The notes under the pieces were generated by a model, which saw nothing but the letters and a program-made list of their open reading frames with translations, did no database searches and was not told the origin of the DNA. A DNA stretch of 64,000 bases from Streptomyces sp. NBC_00775. GTDB taxonomy: Bacteria > Actinomycetota > Actinomycetes > Streptomycetales > Streptomycetaceae. The position numbers and the translations under genes are program-made. The stretch spans positions 5,270,001 through 5,334,000 of the forward strand of contig NZ_CP108938.1 in assembly GCF_036347135.1 (NCBI RefSeq), in the 5' to 3' direction. The number at the start of each line of letters is the position of its first letter. The stretch's first letter is position 1. Positions 1-8,513 of the stretch are shown piece after piece.

Positions 1-628
1 CGACCGACTGGTACAGGGTCGCGCCGAGCGCCCAGAGGTCCGCGGCGGGGCCGGAGTTGCGGCCCTTCATCCGCTCGGGCGAGATGTAGTCGATCGACCC
101 GACGATCTCGCCGGTCTTCGTCAGCGTGGAGGTGCCGCTCGTCATCGCGATGCCGAAGTCGGTGAGCACGACACGGCCGTCGGCGCCCAGCAGTACGTTG
201 CCGGGCTTGACGTCGCGGTGCAGCACCCCGGCGGCGTGCGCGGCGCGCAGCGCGGCGATCATGCCGAGGCCGACGCGCGCGGCCTCGGCGGGCGCCAGCA
301 CCTCACCGCCCTTGAGCAGCGCGCCGAGGGTGGTCGAGGGGACGTACTCCATGACGATGCAGGGCAGCCCCCCGTCGTCCACGACGTCGTGCACGACGAC
401 CACGTTGGGGTGGGCGATACGGGCGGCGCTGCGCGCCTCGCGGCAGGTGCGTTCGTAGAGGGTGGCGAGCTCGTCGTCGGTGAGGTGCGGCTGGACGTGC
501 AGCCGCTTCAGGGCGATCTGACGGCTCAGGACCTCGTCCTCGGCGCGCCACACGGTGCCCATGCCACCGCGGCCGATCCGGTCGATCAACCGGTAGCGGC
601 CGGCGATCAGCCGCCCCTCGTCCGACAC
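1..628 (-). CDS. Serine/threonine protein kinase, N-terminal part (cut by window edge)
   Basis: Hanks-type protein kinase that phosphorylates Ser/Thr of target proteins. 209 residues are visible and the C-terminus lies outside the window. Seen in the translation: glycine loop GRGGMG at residues 19-24, ATP-anchoring Lys41 in IALK, catalytic loop HRDVKPGN at 137-144, DFG at 157-159 and a SPER (APE-like) motif at 183-186, so the catalytic core is intact up to the edge. The start is a GTG preceded by AAGGGG about 6 nt upstream; no better in-frame start was seen. It could be a soluble or a PASTA/transmembrane kinase, which the missing C-terminus would decide. Its link to the neighbouring cluster is unclear; it has its own 5' gap of 177 bp and may be unrelated. 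Confidence 0.9.
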   Translation of the reverse strand, partial: MSDEGRLIAGRYRLIDRIGRGGMGTVWRAEDEVLSRQIALKRLHVQPHLTDDELATLYERTCREARSAARIAHPNVVVVHDVVDDGGLPCIVMEYVPSTTLGALLKGGEVLAPAEAARVGLGMIAALRAAHAAGVLHRDVKPGNVLLGADGRVVLTDFGIAMTSGTSTLTKTGEIVGSIDYISPERMKGRNSGPAADLWALGATLYQSV

Positions 629-805
629 TGCGCGCCCCTTGCCGACGTTCTTGGTGCCCCTGCTCGGTGCTCCCCCGCGCGTTCGATTCGCATCGTGCGC
701 ATCGACACCATAGTCGGCGCGGGTTGCGGACACTGTGGCGCGGGCCATGCGCGGGCCATGCGTGGACCCTGTGCGGACTGTGCCCCTGGTCAAAGGGCTC
801 GTTCG

Positions 806-1837
806 TCAGCCGGGGGCGACACACGCGTACAGCGGCAGCGGTCTCATACCGTGGCGTTCCTTCATCGGGCGGTTGCTCCGGCCGCCCTCCACCCACTGCT
901 TGCCCGCCTCGATGGCGGCGCGGATCTCCGTGGCCCACATGAGGTAGTTGGGGCTGAAGCCCTGGACGGTGGCGTCAGTGGTGCCGCCCACCCACATGTG
1001 CAGGCGCTGGTCGTCCAGCAGGACCACCGCGGCCGCCGGCGTCCGCTCGCCCAGGTCGACGCGCACGACACGGGCGCGGTCGCCGAGGGCCATGACGAAG
1101 TCGATGAAGGCGCTCTCGGGATACATGTCCGCGCTGCCGTACTTGGCGGCCGTGCGGCGGGTGAGGTCGCAGACCGTGCGCAGGAACTCCGGCCGGGGGG
1201 CCTCGACGGACGTCGTGACACCGGCGTCGGCCGCGCGGCGCAGGTACTGGCGGATGTTGCGACGGGTCCTCGCGCCCAGCCTCGCGAGATAGTCGTCGTA
1301 CGTCGTCACGCCCTGGAGCGGGAGTTGGAAGCGGGTGACGATCGGGGCCACCCGCCACCCCTTGCCGCGGGCCACGGCGAGCAGCGGATCGCCCTCCGCG
1401 ACGCTGACGAGACCCGTGGCCCGCGCGCCGTCGCGGGCCCCCAGCTCCACCAGGGCGTCCAGCATCGCCGCGAGCACCCGGTCGCGGTGCTCCGCGTCCG
1501 TGGCGAGCACGGGGATCCGGGTGTCGTAGCAGTACCAGTTGTGCCCGAGCAGCGCCGGGCCGTCCGCCTCCGGGATGCCGACGGCGCGCAGGAAGCCGTA
1601 CGGGTCGCCCTGCTTGTCGAGATAGCACGGCAGCACGGCGACGGTCCGCCCGGCGTCGACGGCCGTCAGATAGCGGACGGCGGCGTACGGGCTGAGCGGG
1701 TTGTCCTGGTAGGCCCGCAGATACTCCGGGGTGTAGTGGACGGGGGCGGCGGCCGAGGCGGCCACCCGCTGCCACTGGGCGGTGTCGAGGTCGTCGATGG
1801 ATTCGGCGACGGTGACCCGCGGCCCGCTCGTGCTCAT
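806..1837 (-). CDS. GNAT/FemAB-like transferase (BioF2/DUF482 type)
   Basis: 343-residue protein with two halves resembling the tandem GNAT fold of FemAB/BioF2-type acyl or aminoacyl transferases. Recognisable family-like stretches are a Tyr-Asp-Asp-Tyr-Leu-ala-Arg-Leu plus basic Arg-Arg-Asn-Ile-Arg segment mid-protein and a C-terminal glycine-containing stretch ending VEGGRSNRP. Members transfer acyl or aminoacyl groups to amines. The ATG overlaps the stop of the upstream peptidase gene by 4 nt (ATGA), so it is the last gene of a co-directional operon starting near the small peptide at 8.3 kb. In that context it is likely to be a tailoring or self-immunity acyltransferase; that role is inference. 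The substrate cannot be read from the sequence. Confidence 0.75.
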   Translation of the reverse strand: MSTSGPRVTVAESIDDLDTAQWQRVAASAAAPVHYTPEYLRAYQDNPLSPYAAVRYLTAVDAGRTVAVLPCYLDKQGDPYGFLRAVGIPEADGPALLGHNWYCYDTRIPVLATDAEHRDRVLAAMLDALVELGARDGARATGLVSVAEGDPLLAVARGKGWRVAPIVTRFQLPLQGVTTYDDYLARLGARTRRNIRQYLRRAADAGVTTSVEAPRPEFLRTVCDLTRRTAAKYGSADMYPESAFIDFVMALGDRARVVRVDLGERTPAAAVVLLDDQRLHMWVGGTTDATVQGFSPNYLMWATEIRAAIEAGKQWVEGGRSNRPMKERHGMRPLPLYACVAPG

Positions 1838-3798
1838 GCCGTGACCCCTCTTTCTTCGCTTTCTTCGTGCGTCCCGGTTACCGGCGGCTGCCCGTCCGGC
1901 TCGGCCACGTCCGCCGCGACCTCGTCGGCCCAGCCCGCCCCGGTCATCGCCGCCAGGAAACGCTCCCCGAAGTCCGGTGTGGCCGGCCGGATCCCGGAGT
2001 CCAGCTCGGCGGTGCGGATGACGGCCGCCGCGTCGGCGGTGCCGTCGATGCTCTGCGCGAGGGCCATCGCGGCGGCGTAGCAGCGGCCCCGGTCCACGGT
2101 CAGCTCCTCCAGGAACCACTGGCGGTCCTTCTCCGCCATGGCTCCCATCAGCGCCCGGAGGTTGAAGGGTCCGGGCCAGGCCCGGCGCAGGCCCGGACCG
2201 CGCGGCGCCGGCGGCCGGTGCGCCGCGAGACCGTCGTCCCAGGCGGCCGACAGCGTGCGGTGCAGTCCGGCGAGGAGCTCCGCCTGCCGGTCGAGCACGC
2301 GCGGGCTCGCGCCGAGCGGGCGCAGGGTGCGCAGGGCGTCCCGGCCGTAGTGCCAGCGCCGCGTCAGCCGGGCGACGGCCGACCGGTCCCCGCCCGGCCC
2401 GTCGGGGGACGGCCCGTCGGCGGACGGCAGGCAGGCGGTCATCCGGCGGGCCGTCCAGCGGGTCAGGAGCTGGGCGAGGCGGTCGGCGTCCCGTCCCCCG
2501 GCCGTCGCCGCGACGGCGGCCGCGGACGCCGCGATCGCGGCGGACCTGCGCAGCTCCCACGGATCGACCTTGTCGAGCGTGTCAGCACCGGAGTGGTTGA
2601 ACCGGTCGGGCCAGTGCCCCAGTTGTACGGCGGGGACGCCGATCGCCCGGTCGGCGAGGATCGCGTGGTCGGAGGCGCCGACGAACGGTGTCGTACGCCA
2701 GGCCCAGGTGTCGCAGCCGACGGCACCGCTGTAGGAGCGCGCGGCGGGCGGCAGGGCCCGTACGCAGGCTTCGACCAGGGCGTTGGCGTAGTGCGGGAGG
2801 TACTCCGGGCCGTACTCGACGATCAGCGGACCCCCGCAGCGGCGCTGGTCCTCGCCCACCATGTCGAGGTTGACCGCCATCGCGGGCAGCGGCCGGGTGC
2901 CCTCCTCGACCGCCTGGTGGACGTAGGCGGCCAGGCCCACGAACTCGGGTGCCCAGACGAACCGGACGGGACGGCGCAGCGACCGCCCCGCGAGCACGCG
3001 TCCGGCCGCCAGTGCCGCCGCGACACCCGAGGCGTTGTCGTTGGCCCCGGGAGCCGGATGGCACAGGTGGGCGCCGAGCAGACACGCGTCGCCCTCCGCC
3101 GCCGAACCCGACGGGGTGCGGGCGACCACCACGGGCATCCGGCGGGGTCCGGTGTCGACGTCGACGACCACCCGGACCCGATCGCCCCGCCGGTGCGCGC
3201 GGAGCAGCTCGTCCAGCTGGGCCGGGAACACGCTGAAGCCGAACAGGGCGCTGTCGCCGGGCAGTTCGACCCGCCCCGCCTGGCCGGGCCGGTCGGGATG
3301 GGTCGTCACACAGAACCCGCTCGCCTTCTCGGCCCGCATCCGGGCGAACAGGCCGGGGCCGAGGCCGGCCGCCGACCCGACGAGGACCAGCGCGCCCGGA
3401 GGCCAGCCCGGTTCCCGCGACAGCGCGAGCGGCACCTCGCCGTCCGTGGCCGCCGAGTTCGCCGCGAGGGCGTAGGGCTGGGACGGGTAACTGACCAGCG
3501 GGGGGCGGCCGTTGAGCGACAGGTGCGCGGCGCGCGGTGTCCAGGAGGAGGGCGCCGTGTACGTCCACCACGCGGTCGTGCCGTCCGTGGGGAAGCTCAG
3601 CACCTCGACGTCGGCCAGCCCCACGCGTTCGGCCTCACCCGCGACGAAGTCGGCCGCCTCGGCGATCCCCTCCGCACCCTGATACCGGTCCCATTCGGCC
3701 AGCCGGGCGACCCAGCGCATCGCTTCGTCGGCGTCGATGGCCTGGTGGATGTCACCGACCAGACCGTTGAGGCCACTTGGACCACTGAGGCCGCTCAA
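1834..3798 (-). CDS. M28/DUF4910-type zinc aminopeptidase-like protein
   Basis: Predicted cytoplasmic metallopeptidase of about 654 residues. Visible signature: LLGAHLCHP followed by ANDNASG (metal-binding His and Asp of M28/DUF4910 peptidases), then WAPEFVG (Glu), LDMVGED and a late SDH plus FNHSGADT segment that supplies the last ligands. The C-terminal ~150 residues look helical and may be the winged-helix extension found in DUF4910 proteins. The start is uncertain: I chose TTG at 3796-3798, two bases after the upstream stop with GGGCGG ahead of it; the next in-frame ATG would start at 3720 and remove 26 residues. It sits inside the operon between the methyltransferase-aminotransferase fusion and the GNAT-like gene. 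It could remove a leader or trim a peptide product. Confidence 0.8.
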   Translation of the reverse strand: MSGLSGPSGLNGLVGDIHQAIDADEAMRWVARLAEWDRYQGAEGIAEAADFVAGEAERVGLADVEVLSFPTDGTTAWWTYTAPSSWTPRAAHLSLNGRPPLVSYPSQPYALAANSAATDGEVPLALSREPGWPPGALVLVGSAAGLGPGLFARMRAEKASGFCVTTHPDRPGQAGRVELPGDSALFGFSVFPAQLDELLRAHRRGDRVRVVVDVDTGPRRMPVVVARTPSGSAAEGDACLLGAHLCHPAPGANDNASGVAAALAAGRVLAGRSLRRPVRFVWAPEFVGLAAYVHQAVEEGTRPLPAMAVNLDMVGEDQRRCGGPLIVEYGPEYLPHYANALVEACVRALPPAARSYSGAVGCDTWAWRTTPFVGASDHAILADRAIGVPAVQLGHWPDRFNHSGADTLDKVDPWELRRSAAIAASAAAVAATAGGRDADRLAQLLTRWTARRMTACLPSADGPSPDGPGGDRSAVARLTRRWHYGRDALRTLRPLGASPRVLDRQAELLAGLHRTLSAAWDDGLAAHRPPAPRGPGLRRAWPGPFNLRALMGAMAEKDRQWFLEELTVDRGRCYAAAMALAQSIDGTADAAAVIRTAELDSGIRPATPDFGERFLAAMTGAGWADEVAADVAEPDGQPPVTGTHEESEERGVTA

Positions 3799-3799
3799 G

Positions 3800-5752
3800 C
3801 TATCCGCCCTGGGCGAAGGCGGCGCGGAAGGCCGTGAGCCGGGCGTCCGACAGCGGGACAGCGATCTTGAAGAGCCTGCCACCGCTCTCCGGTCCGGACG
3901 GCCCGCGACCGGCAGCCCCCGCACCCGACAGCCCATCCCCATGGGCCCCCGGCCCCGCACCCGTGCCCCAAAACCCCTGCCCCTCCACCTCTTTGACCCT
4001 CAGCCCGAGCTTCTCGAGCAAGGCCCCGGCCGTGTCGTCCGCCGGTGCGGTCACCCAGGGCAGACAGGCGGCTCCCTCCGTCACCGCGAGCCCCGCCCCC
4101 CGCAGCAGCGCCGCCATCTCCGGCTTCACCTCGGCGATCCTGGCCCGCAGCGCGGCGAAGACGTCGCCCTGCGCCAGCAGGCCGAGGGAGACGGCCAGAC
4201 CGTAGCCGTTCGCGCCCAGCGGTGGCGCGGCCTCCCGCAGCCGCCGGGTCAGCGCGGGCGCGGCGACCGCGAAGCCGACCCGGAGTCCGCCGCAGCAGTA
4301 GCCCTTGGACATGCTGCGCACGACGATCAGGTTGTCGTGCTCGGCGACCGCCGGTACGCAGCTGGCGTCCGGCCCCGCGTACACGGCGTACGCCTCGTCG
4401 AGGACCACGGTCGTGCCGTGTGCGCGGGCGGCCCGGGCGATCTCGTCCAGCGCCGCCCTGCCGTACAGGTCCCCGGTGATCGTCGGGCGGTCGAGCACGA
4501 GGACCGAGGGGGCGTGCCGGTCGAGGTCGGCGGCCAGGTCCTCGATCCGGGTCGCGACGGCCTCGGTGCCCAGGCGCGCGGCCCAGCGCGGCAGGTCGGG
4601 GTGACCGCCGCGCAGGTGCAGCACGGGGCCCGGCTGCGCCAGTGCCGCGCAGGCGTGCAGCAGACCGGTGGCTCCGGTGCCGGCCGTCACCGTGTCCGGG
4701 GGGAGTTCGAGGCCGAAGTGCGCGGACAGCACCGGCGCGGCCTGTGCGGCGGCGTAGGGGTCGGTCACGTGGTAGGCGCGCGCCGCGTCGGCGGTGACCC
4801 CCTCGAAGGCACGGTCGACCGAGGACCGTACGAAGTCGATCTCGTCGGGCGACCAGCGCAGGTCCACGACATCCCCGGGGCCGGCCGCATCCCCCGATCC
4901 GGCAGATCCGACAAGCCCCCCGGCGGCGGGCCGTTCCCACGCCGTGATCGCGGTGGTGTCCCCGCCCTCCGGGTTGCGGGCCACGAACTGCACGTATCTG
5001 GTCGTGAGCGCGGCCTCCCGGCCGGCCGTGAAGTCGGCGTCGGCGCGCTCGACCTGGAACCCGGCGCGGATCAGCAGGTCCCGTACCTCGGCGGGCTGGT
5101 AGAGCCGTACGTCGTCATGGATGACCACCGGCTCCCCGCCGCCGCGCCGGACCTCGATCGAACCGGCGCTGCGGCCGGTGGCCACCCGGTAGTCGCGGCG
5201 GAAGACGGCCCGCAGCCCCTCGGTCTCGAAGGTGGCCTCGGGCACGTAATGGCCCGCGATCGTCAGGACGTTGGAGTGGTCGAGGATCAGCAGCCCGCCG
5301 GGAACGAGTGCCCGGCGGGCCTCCCGGAGCAGCCGCAACTGCTGGGCGTCGCTGCCCCATCCGAAGGACTGCACGCAGACGATCGCGTCGAACCCGCCCA
5401 CCGGCCAGGGGAGTTCGCGCAACAGGTCGAGGTGCAGCCACTCCACCTCCACGCCGGCCGCGGCGGCCGTCGCCGCGGCCTGCCGCAGGGCCCACGCGCC
5501 CGTGTCGGCGCCGGTGACACGGAACCCGCGCCCGGCCAGCGCGACCGCGTGCCGCCCCGTGCCGCAGCCCAGGTCGAGGACGCGGCGGCCCGGGGCCGAG
5601 GCGTCGAGGACGGCGGCCAGGTAGTCGGCTTCGGACGCGGTGCGCTCGGCGGTGTACTCGTGGGCCGCCACGGCCCAGAACTCCTCGCCGAAGAAGCCCT
5701 GGTACCAGGGGCGGCCCGCGCCGCCGCCCCTCACGTCATCGTCATCGGTCAT
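3800..5752 (-). CDS. SAM methyltransferase-PLP aminotransferase fusion protein
   Basis: 650-residue bifunctional protein. The N-terminal ~270 residues are a class I SAM-dependent methyltransferase with motif I VLDLGCGTG at 58-66 and a later LVPGGLLILDHSN strand. The C-terminal part from about residue 295 is a fold-type I PLP enzyme: LDEAYAVYA carries the cofactor-contacting Asp, and SMSKGYCCGGLRVGF carries the Schiff-base Lys near residue 483, as in histidinol-phosphate-type aminotransferases or decarboxylases. ATG overlaps the stop of the ThiS/PP-loop gene by 4 nt. A joined methyl (or aminocarboxypropyl) transferase and PLP enzyme in one chain points to consecutive steps on one substrate. 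Which amino group or acid is used is unknown. A Gly-rich insert lies near the C-terminus. Confidence 0.85.
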   Translation of the reverse strand: MTDDDDVRGGGAGRPWYQGFFGEEFWAVAAHEYTAERTASEADYLAAVLDASAPGRRVLDLGCGTGRHAVALAGRGFRVTGADTGAWALRQAAATAAAAGVEVEWLHLDLLRELPWPVGGFDAIVCVQSFGWGSDAQQLRLLREARRALVPGGLLILDHSNVLTIAGHYVPEATFETEGLRAVFRRDYRVATGRSAGSIEVRRGGGEPVVIHDDVRLYQPAEVRDLLIRAGFQVERADADFTAGREAALTTRYVQFVARNPEGGDTTAITAWERPAAGGLVGSAGSGDAAGPGDVVDLRWSPDEIDFVRSSVDRAFEGVTADAARAYHVTDPYAAAQAAPVLSAHFGLELPPDTVTAGTGATGLLHACAALAQPGPVLHLRGGHPDLPRWAARLGTEAVATRIEDLAADLDRHAPSVLVLDRPTITGDLYGRAALDEIARAARAHGTTVVLDEAYAVYAGPDASCVPAVAEHDNLIVVRSMSKGYCCGGLRVGFAVAAPALTRRLREAAPPLGANGYGLAVSLGLLAQGDVFAALRARIAEVKPEMAALLRGAGLAVTEGAACLPWVTAPADDTAGALLEKLGLRVKEVEGQGFWGTGAGPGAHGDGLSGAGAAGRGPSGPESGGRLFKIAVPLSDARLTAFRAAFAQGG

Positions 5753-6969
5753 ACGGCGTCCGCCCGCAGCGCCTCCTGACGGTGGAGGAAGCCGCACACG
5801 TCGCACAGTCCGGCCGGGTTGGGCACGCCCTCCATCAGGAGATACCGGCCGCCGCAGACCCGGCACAGGTCGTCGACCACCGGCAGCAGACTGCGCTGCA
5901 CGTTCTCGAAGGCGTTGAACAGGTAGTAGTCGATGCCCGGCCAGAGGTCGTACAGGTGGTCGGCCATCGCGTAGGCCATGGAGCGTTCGTCGGAGCCGGT
6001 GGTGAACCGGCCCGGGGCGCCCTGCCGGCTGAGCTCCGGCGCGACGAGTTCGAGGTAGAGGGTCAGTTCCTTCTTGGTGATGCGGTAGAGCGGGAAGACG
6101 TACCGCAGATCGCCCAGTTCGCGGACCGGGATGCCGCCCATCCGGTAGCCGGTGGTGAACCAGGTGACCATGCTGGCCACCAGGTCGTCGGCGTTGAAGC
6201 CGAACGCCACGACCGAGGCGCCGGCGCGCCCGGCCTCCCGCTCCAGCATGCGGCGCAGCACCTGGTGGCCGATCACCATGTTCATGTTGCGGTGCTCGCC
6301 GGCGACGACCTTGTTCATCACGTCGACGAACGGCTCGCGCAGCTTGAACACGTCGGCCACGTCGTCTGCGGTGACGATCGTGTGCTCCAGGCCGAGACCC
6401 GCGCAGGAGTCCAGCGCGATCTGGAAGGTCGCCGGCTCGTCCCAGTCGGGCAGCCCGGTGATGGTGACGGCGGTCATGTCGATCTCGGGCCAGCGGCCCC
6501 GGGTGCGTTCGAGCAGCTTGAGGTAGGCGACGCTGTCCCGGCCGCCCGACAGACCGATGACGGCGCGGTCCCCGGCGCGCATCGTGCCGCCGGAGGTGAT
6601 GCTCTGGACGAAGGTCTCCTCGACGTACTGCACGAAGGTCTCGGCGGTGAGCTGCTCGGTGCGGCGCTCCAGGGTGCCGCCGTGGTCGAACAGGACGGAC
6701 TTGGAGTACACGGGGTCCGGCGCGGCGTAGACGTGCTCCTTGGGCTTGCGCAGCACGTCGAGGTCGTAGTGCCGTACCTGACGGACCTCGATGACGTCGT
6801 CGGGTTCGACGACGACCGCCGATTCGGGGATCACCGCCCCGTTCCGGTACGCGAGCACCGCGTTGGCCGGGATGCCGTGCAGGCGCAGCACATCGAGGAG
6901 GTTCTGGCCCGGTGCCGCGTACAGGGTCTCCGAACCACCGGTCTTGTTGCGGAACACGACCGTGCTCAC
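5749..6969 (-). CDS. ThiS/MoaD-like domain fused to PP-loop ATPase (TtuA/TtcA-like)
   Basis: 406 residues. Residues 1-70 resemble a ubiquitin-like ThiS/MoaD/TGS beta-grasp domain. Residues 135-330 form an adenine nucleotide alpha-hydrolase domain with the PP-loop SGGRDS at 141-146, and the C-terminus carries a zinc-ribbon-like CRVC...CDVC. TtuA-type enzymes adenylate a target and insert sulfur from a thiocarboxylated ubiquitin-like partner. Two oddities are visible. The beta-grasp domain is fused at its C-terminus, so it has no free Gly-Gly end. The middle domain has only one Cys (near 178), without the CxxC plus Cys set that holds the Fe-S cluster in TtuA. GTG start with AGGAGA 5 nt upstream. 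It is likely an ATP-dependent adenylating or thiolating enzyme of the cluster. Confidence 0.8.
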   Translation of the reverse strand: MSTVVFRNKTGGSETLYAAPGQNLLDVLRLHGIPANAVLAYRNGAVIPESAVVVEPDDVIEVRQVRHYDLDVLRKPKEHVYAAPDPVYSKSVLFDHGGTLERRTEQLTAETFVQYVEETFVQSITSGGTMRAGDRAVIGLSGGRDSVAYLKLLERTRGRWPEIDMTAVTITGLPDWDEPATFQIALDSCAGLGLEHTIVTADDVADVFKLREPFVDVMNKVVAGEHRNMNMVIGHQVLRRMLEREAGRAGASVVAFGFNADDLVASMVTWFTTGYRMGGIPVRELGDLRYVFPLYRITKKELTLYLELVAPELSRQGAPGRFTTGSDERSMAYAMADHLYDLWPGIDYYLFNAFENVQRSLLPVVDDLCRVCGGRYLLMEGVPNPAGLCDVCGFLHRQEALRADAV

Positions 6970-6980
6970 CGTTTCTCCTA

Positions 6981-7035
6981 TTCGTCCGGGGGTGCTGGGT
7001 ACTACGCGTCTTCGTCTGGGGGTGCTGGTACTACG
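6981..7035. repeat. Tandem direct repeat (2 x ~25 bp) at an operon junction
   Basis: Two near-identical units, 6981-7006 and 7011-7035, share TTCGTC-GGGGGTGCTGG-TACTACG. They lie between the phosphodiesterase stop and the ThiS/PP-loop start, and the second unit overlaps the 3' end of the phosphodiesterase gene. It looks like a small slippage duplication; a regulatory role is not evident. Confidence 0.8.
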
Positions 7036-8101
7036 AGTCCTGGGCGAGCGGTGCGTTCCAGGCGGCGAGGGGTACGAACATCTCGTCGTCGCTGAGGGAT
7101 CCGTGCTCCCAGGCGACGGTGGGGTCGGGCACGGGGAAGGCCGCGGAGGTGGCGAGGGCGACCACCGCGCCGATGCGTTCGCGGACGACGGGTGTCGCGG
7201 CGAGCAGTCCCCGCTCGGCCAGGTCGTCGGGGGTCAGGACGAGCGCGTGGTCGCCGAGTGCGTCGCCCAGGGCGGCCGCGAGCTCCCGTTCGTGACCCGG
7301 CAGCGGATACATCCAGCGGACGCGGCCCGCGCCGCCGCCGGGCATCCGGCAGTGCGCGGGGGAGTCCAACCGTGCCCAGGCGTCGAGGAGTTCGGCCTTC
7401 GGCGCGACGGGGACCTGGCCATGGTCGGCGTGTGCGAGGACGCTCCATCCGGCGTCGGCCCAGCGGCTCGCCGCCATGTCCAGGAGCCGCAGGGACGCGT
7501 GCAGGCGGTCGTCGTAACCGGCCAGGTGGATGTGGTCGTCGAGGTTCACGTAGGCCCACACCAGGGGTGGCACGTCGTGGGGATCCCCGAGGACGGCCTC
7601 GACCTCGCGCACCGTCCGCTCGACGACCGCGACGGGATCGGGGTCCAGCTCGGCCGCCGACGACGGGACGACCCGGGCGCCGTGCAGCAGCGCCGCGGCC
7701 CACTCCCCGGTCAGCCGCTCCAGTTCGGCGCCGACCACGAAGGCGGCCCCGCCCGCGGCGACGGCGCGGTCGAAGAGGGTCGGACCACCGTGCAGCAACG
7801 GGTTCTTGGGCGGCGGGCAGGGACCGAAGGCGTACGTCTCCCCGGTGATGAGGTGGGTGACGCAGTCGGCGTCCGGCGCCCGGTAGACCATGCCGAGGGC
7901 ACCGTGCCGGGAGGGATCGGTGCCGGTGACGGCGGTCAGCCAGGCGGTGGTCGAGGTGCTGGGGAACGTGGAGCGCAGCGGGCGGGTCCGGGCGTGGGCG
8001 AGGGCCGCTTCCGCGACGCCGTACGACAGGCCGTCGACCGCCAGGACGCACAGTCCGCGGGGCGCGGTGCTCAGACACCGTTCGACGACTTCGGGCACCA
8101 C
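7031..8101 (-). CDS. Alkaline-phosphatase-superfamily nucleotide pyrophosphatase/phosphodiesterase
   Basis: 356-residue protein of the type I phosphodiesterase/nucleotide pyrophosphatase group. Seen: LAVDGLSYG (first metal Asp), FPSTSTTAW containing the Thr/Ser nucleophile region followed by LTAVTGTDPSRHGALG, then NLDDHIHLAGYD and LAHADHGQVPV, which supply the remaining Asp/His metal ligands. Such enzymes cleave nucleotide phosphodiester or pyrophosphate bonds or transfer phospho groups. No signal peptide is visible, so it is probably cytoplasmic. The GTG start has a weak ribosome binding site, and the gene begins 50 nt after the small peptide gene, so translation may depend on it. It may process a nucleotidyl or phosphoryl intermediate; this is inference from context. 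Confidence 0.8.
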   Translation of the reverse strand: MVPEVVERCLSTAPRGLCVLAVDGLSYGVAEAALAHARTRPLRSTFPSTSTTAWLTAVTGTDPSRHGALGMVYRAPDADCVTHLITGETYAFGPCPPPKNPLLHGGPTLFDRAVAAGGAAFVVGAELERLTGEWAAALLHGARVVPSSAAELDPDPVAVVERTVREVEAVLGDPHDVPPLVWAYVNLDDHIHLAGYDDRLHASLRLLDMAASRWADAGWSVLAHADHGQVPVAPKAELLDAWARLDSPAHCRMPGGGAGRVRWMYPLPGHERELAAALGDALGDHALVLTPDDLAERGLLAATPVVRERIGAVVALATSAAFPVPDPTVAWEHGSLSDDEMFVPLAAWNAPLAQDS

Positions 8102-8151
8102 GCGCAGGTCGGCGGACGCTGTCGTACGTCCGCCGACACGTGACGCCGTGC

Positions 8152-8313
8152 TCAGAAGTTCGGCACGCAGTCGGTGCAGGTGGTGCGGAACTTGGCGATG
8201 TGCACGGCCTGACGGTCCGTGATCATCCGCTCGACCAGGCGCGGCAGCAGCATCACCGGCGCGGGTGTCGTCGTGGTGGTGGTCTTCGGGGTGGCGAGTG
8301 GAGCTGTCTGCAT
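8152..8313 (-). CDS. 53-residue peptide with Cys-containing C-terminus; candidate RiPP precursor
   Basis: I do not recognise a family. The ATG has an excellent ribosome binding site (AGGAGGAA, 5 nt upstream). The peptide has a Thr/Pro-rich N-terminal region (a run of six Thr at 11-16), a central amphipathic stretch MLLPRLVERMITDR, and a C-terminus TTCTDCVPNF with the only two Cys at positions 46 and 49. It is the first gene of a minus-strand run of five enzymes, which is the usual place of a precursor peptide. No signal peptide or membrane segment is seen. The alternative is a small regulatory or scaffold protein. An upstream in-frame ATG at 8361 exists but lacks a comparable ribosome binding site. 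Confidence 0.65.
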   Translation of the reverse strand: MQTAPLATPKTTTTTTPAPVMLLPRLVERMITDRQAVHIAKFRTTCTDCVPNF

Positions 8314-8513
8314 GGATTCCTCCTGCTTGCCGGAAAGGTGCGAGAGAAAAGTGCCAAACAACTTTCAGTTTTTGCGTGAACAGGTCAACACATGGCGAGT
8401 TGGCCTGTCAACACCGGACGGTCCAGCATTTCCACCCCAACTCTCCCTGTGTTTCGGTGAGTTGATGGAATGGAAACAATGAATGCCGCGCGCGGCGGAA
8501 GCGGCAGCGGCTG

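Noticed and set aside
303..938. Long ORF overlapping the kinase in another frame
   Set aside because: It is an antisense/alternative-frame product of GC-rich codon bias; the kinase frame has catalytic motifs.
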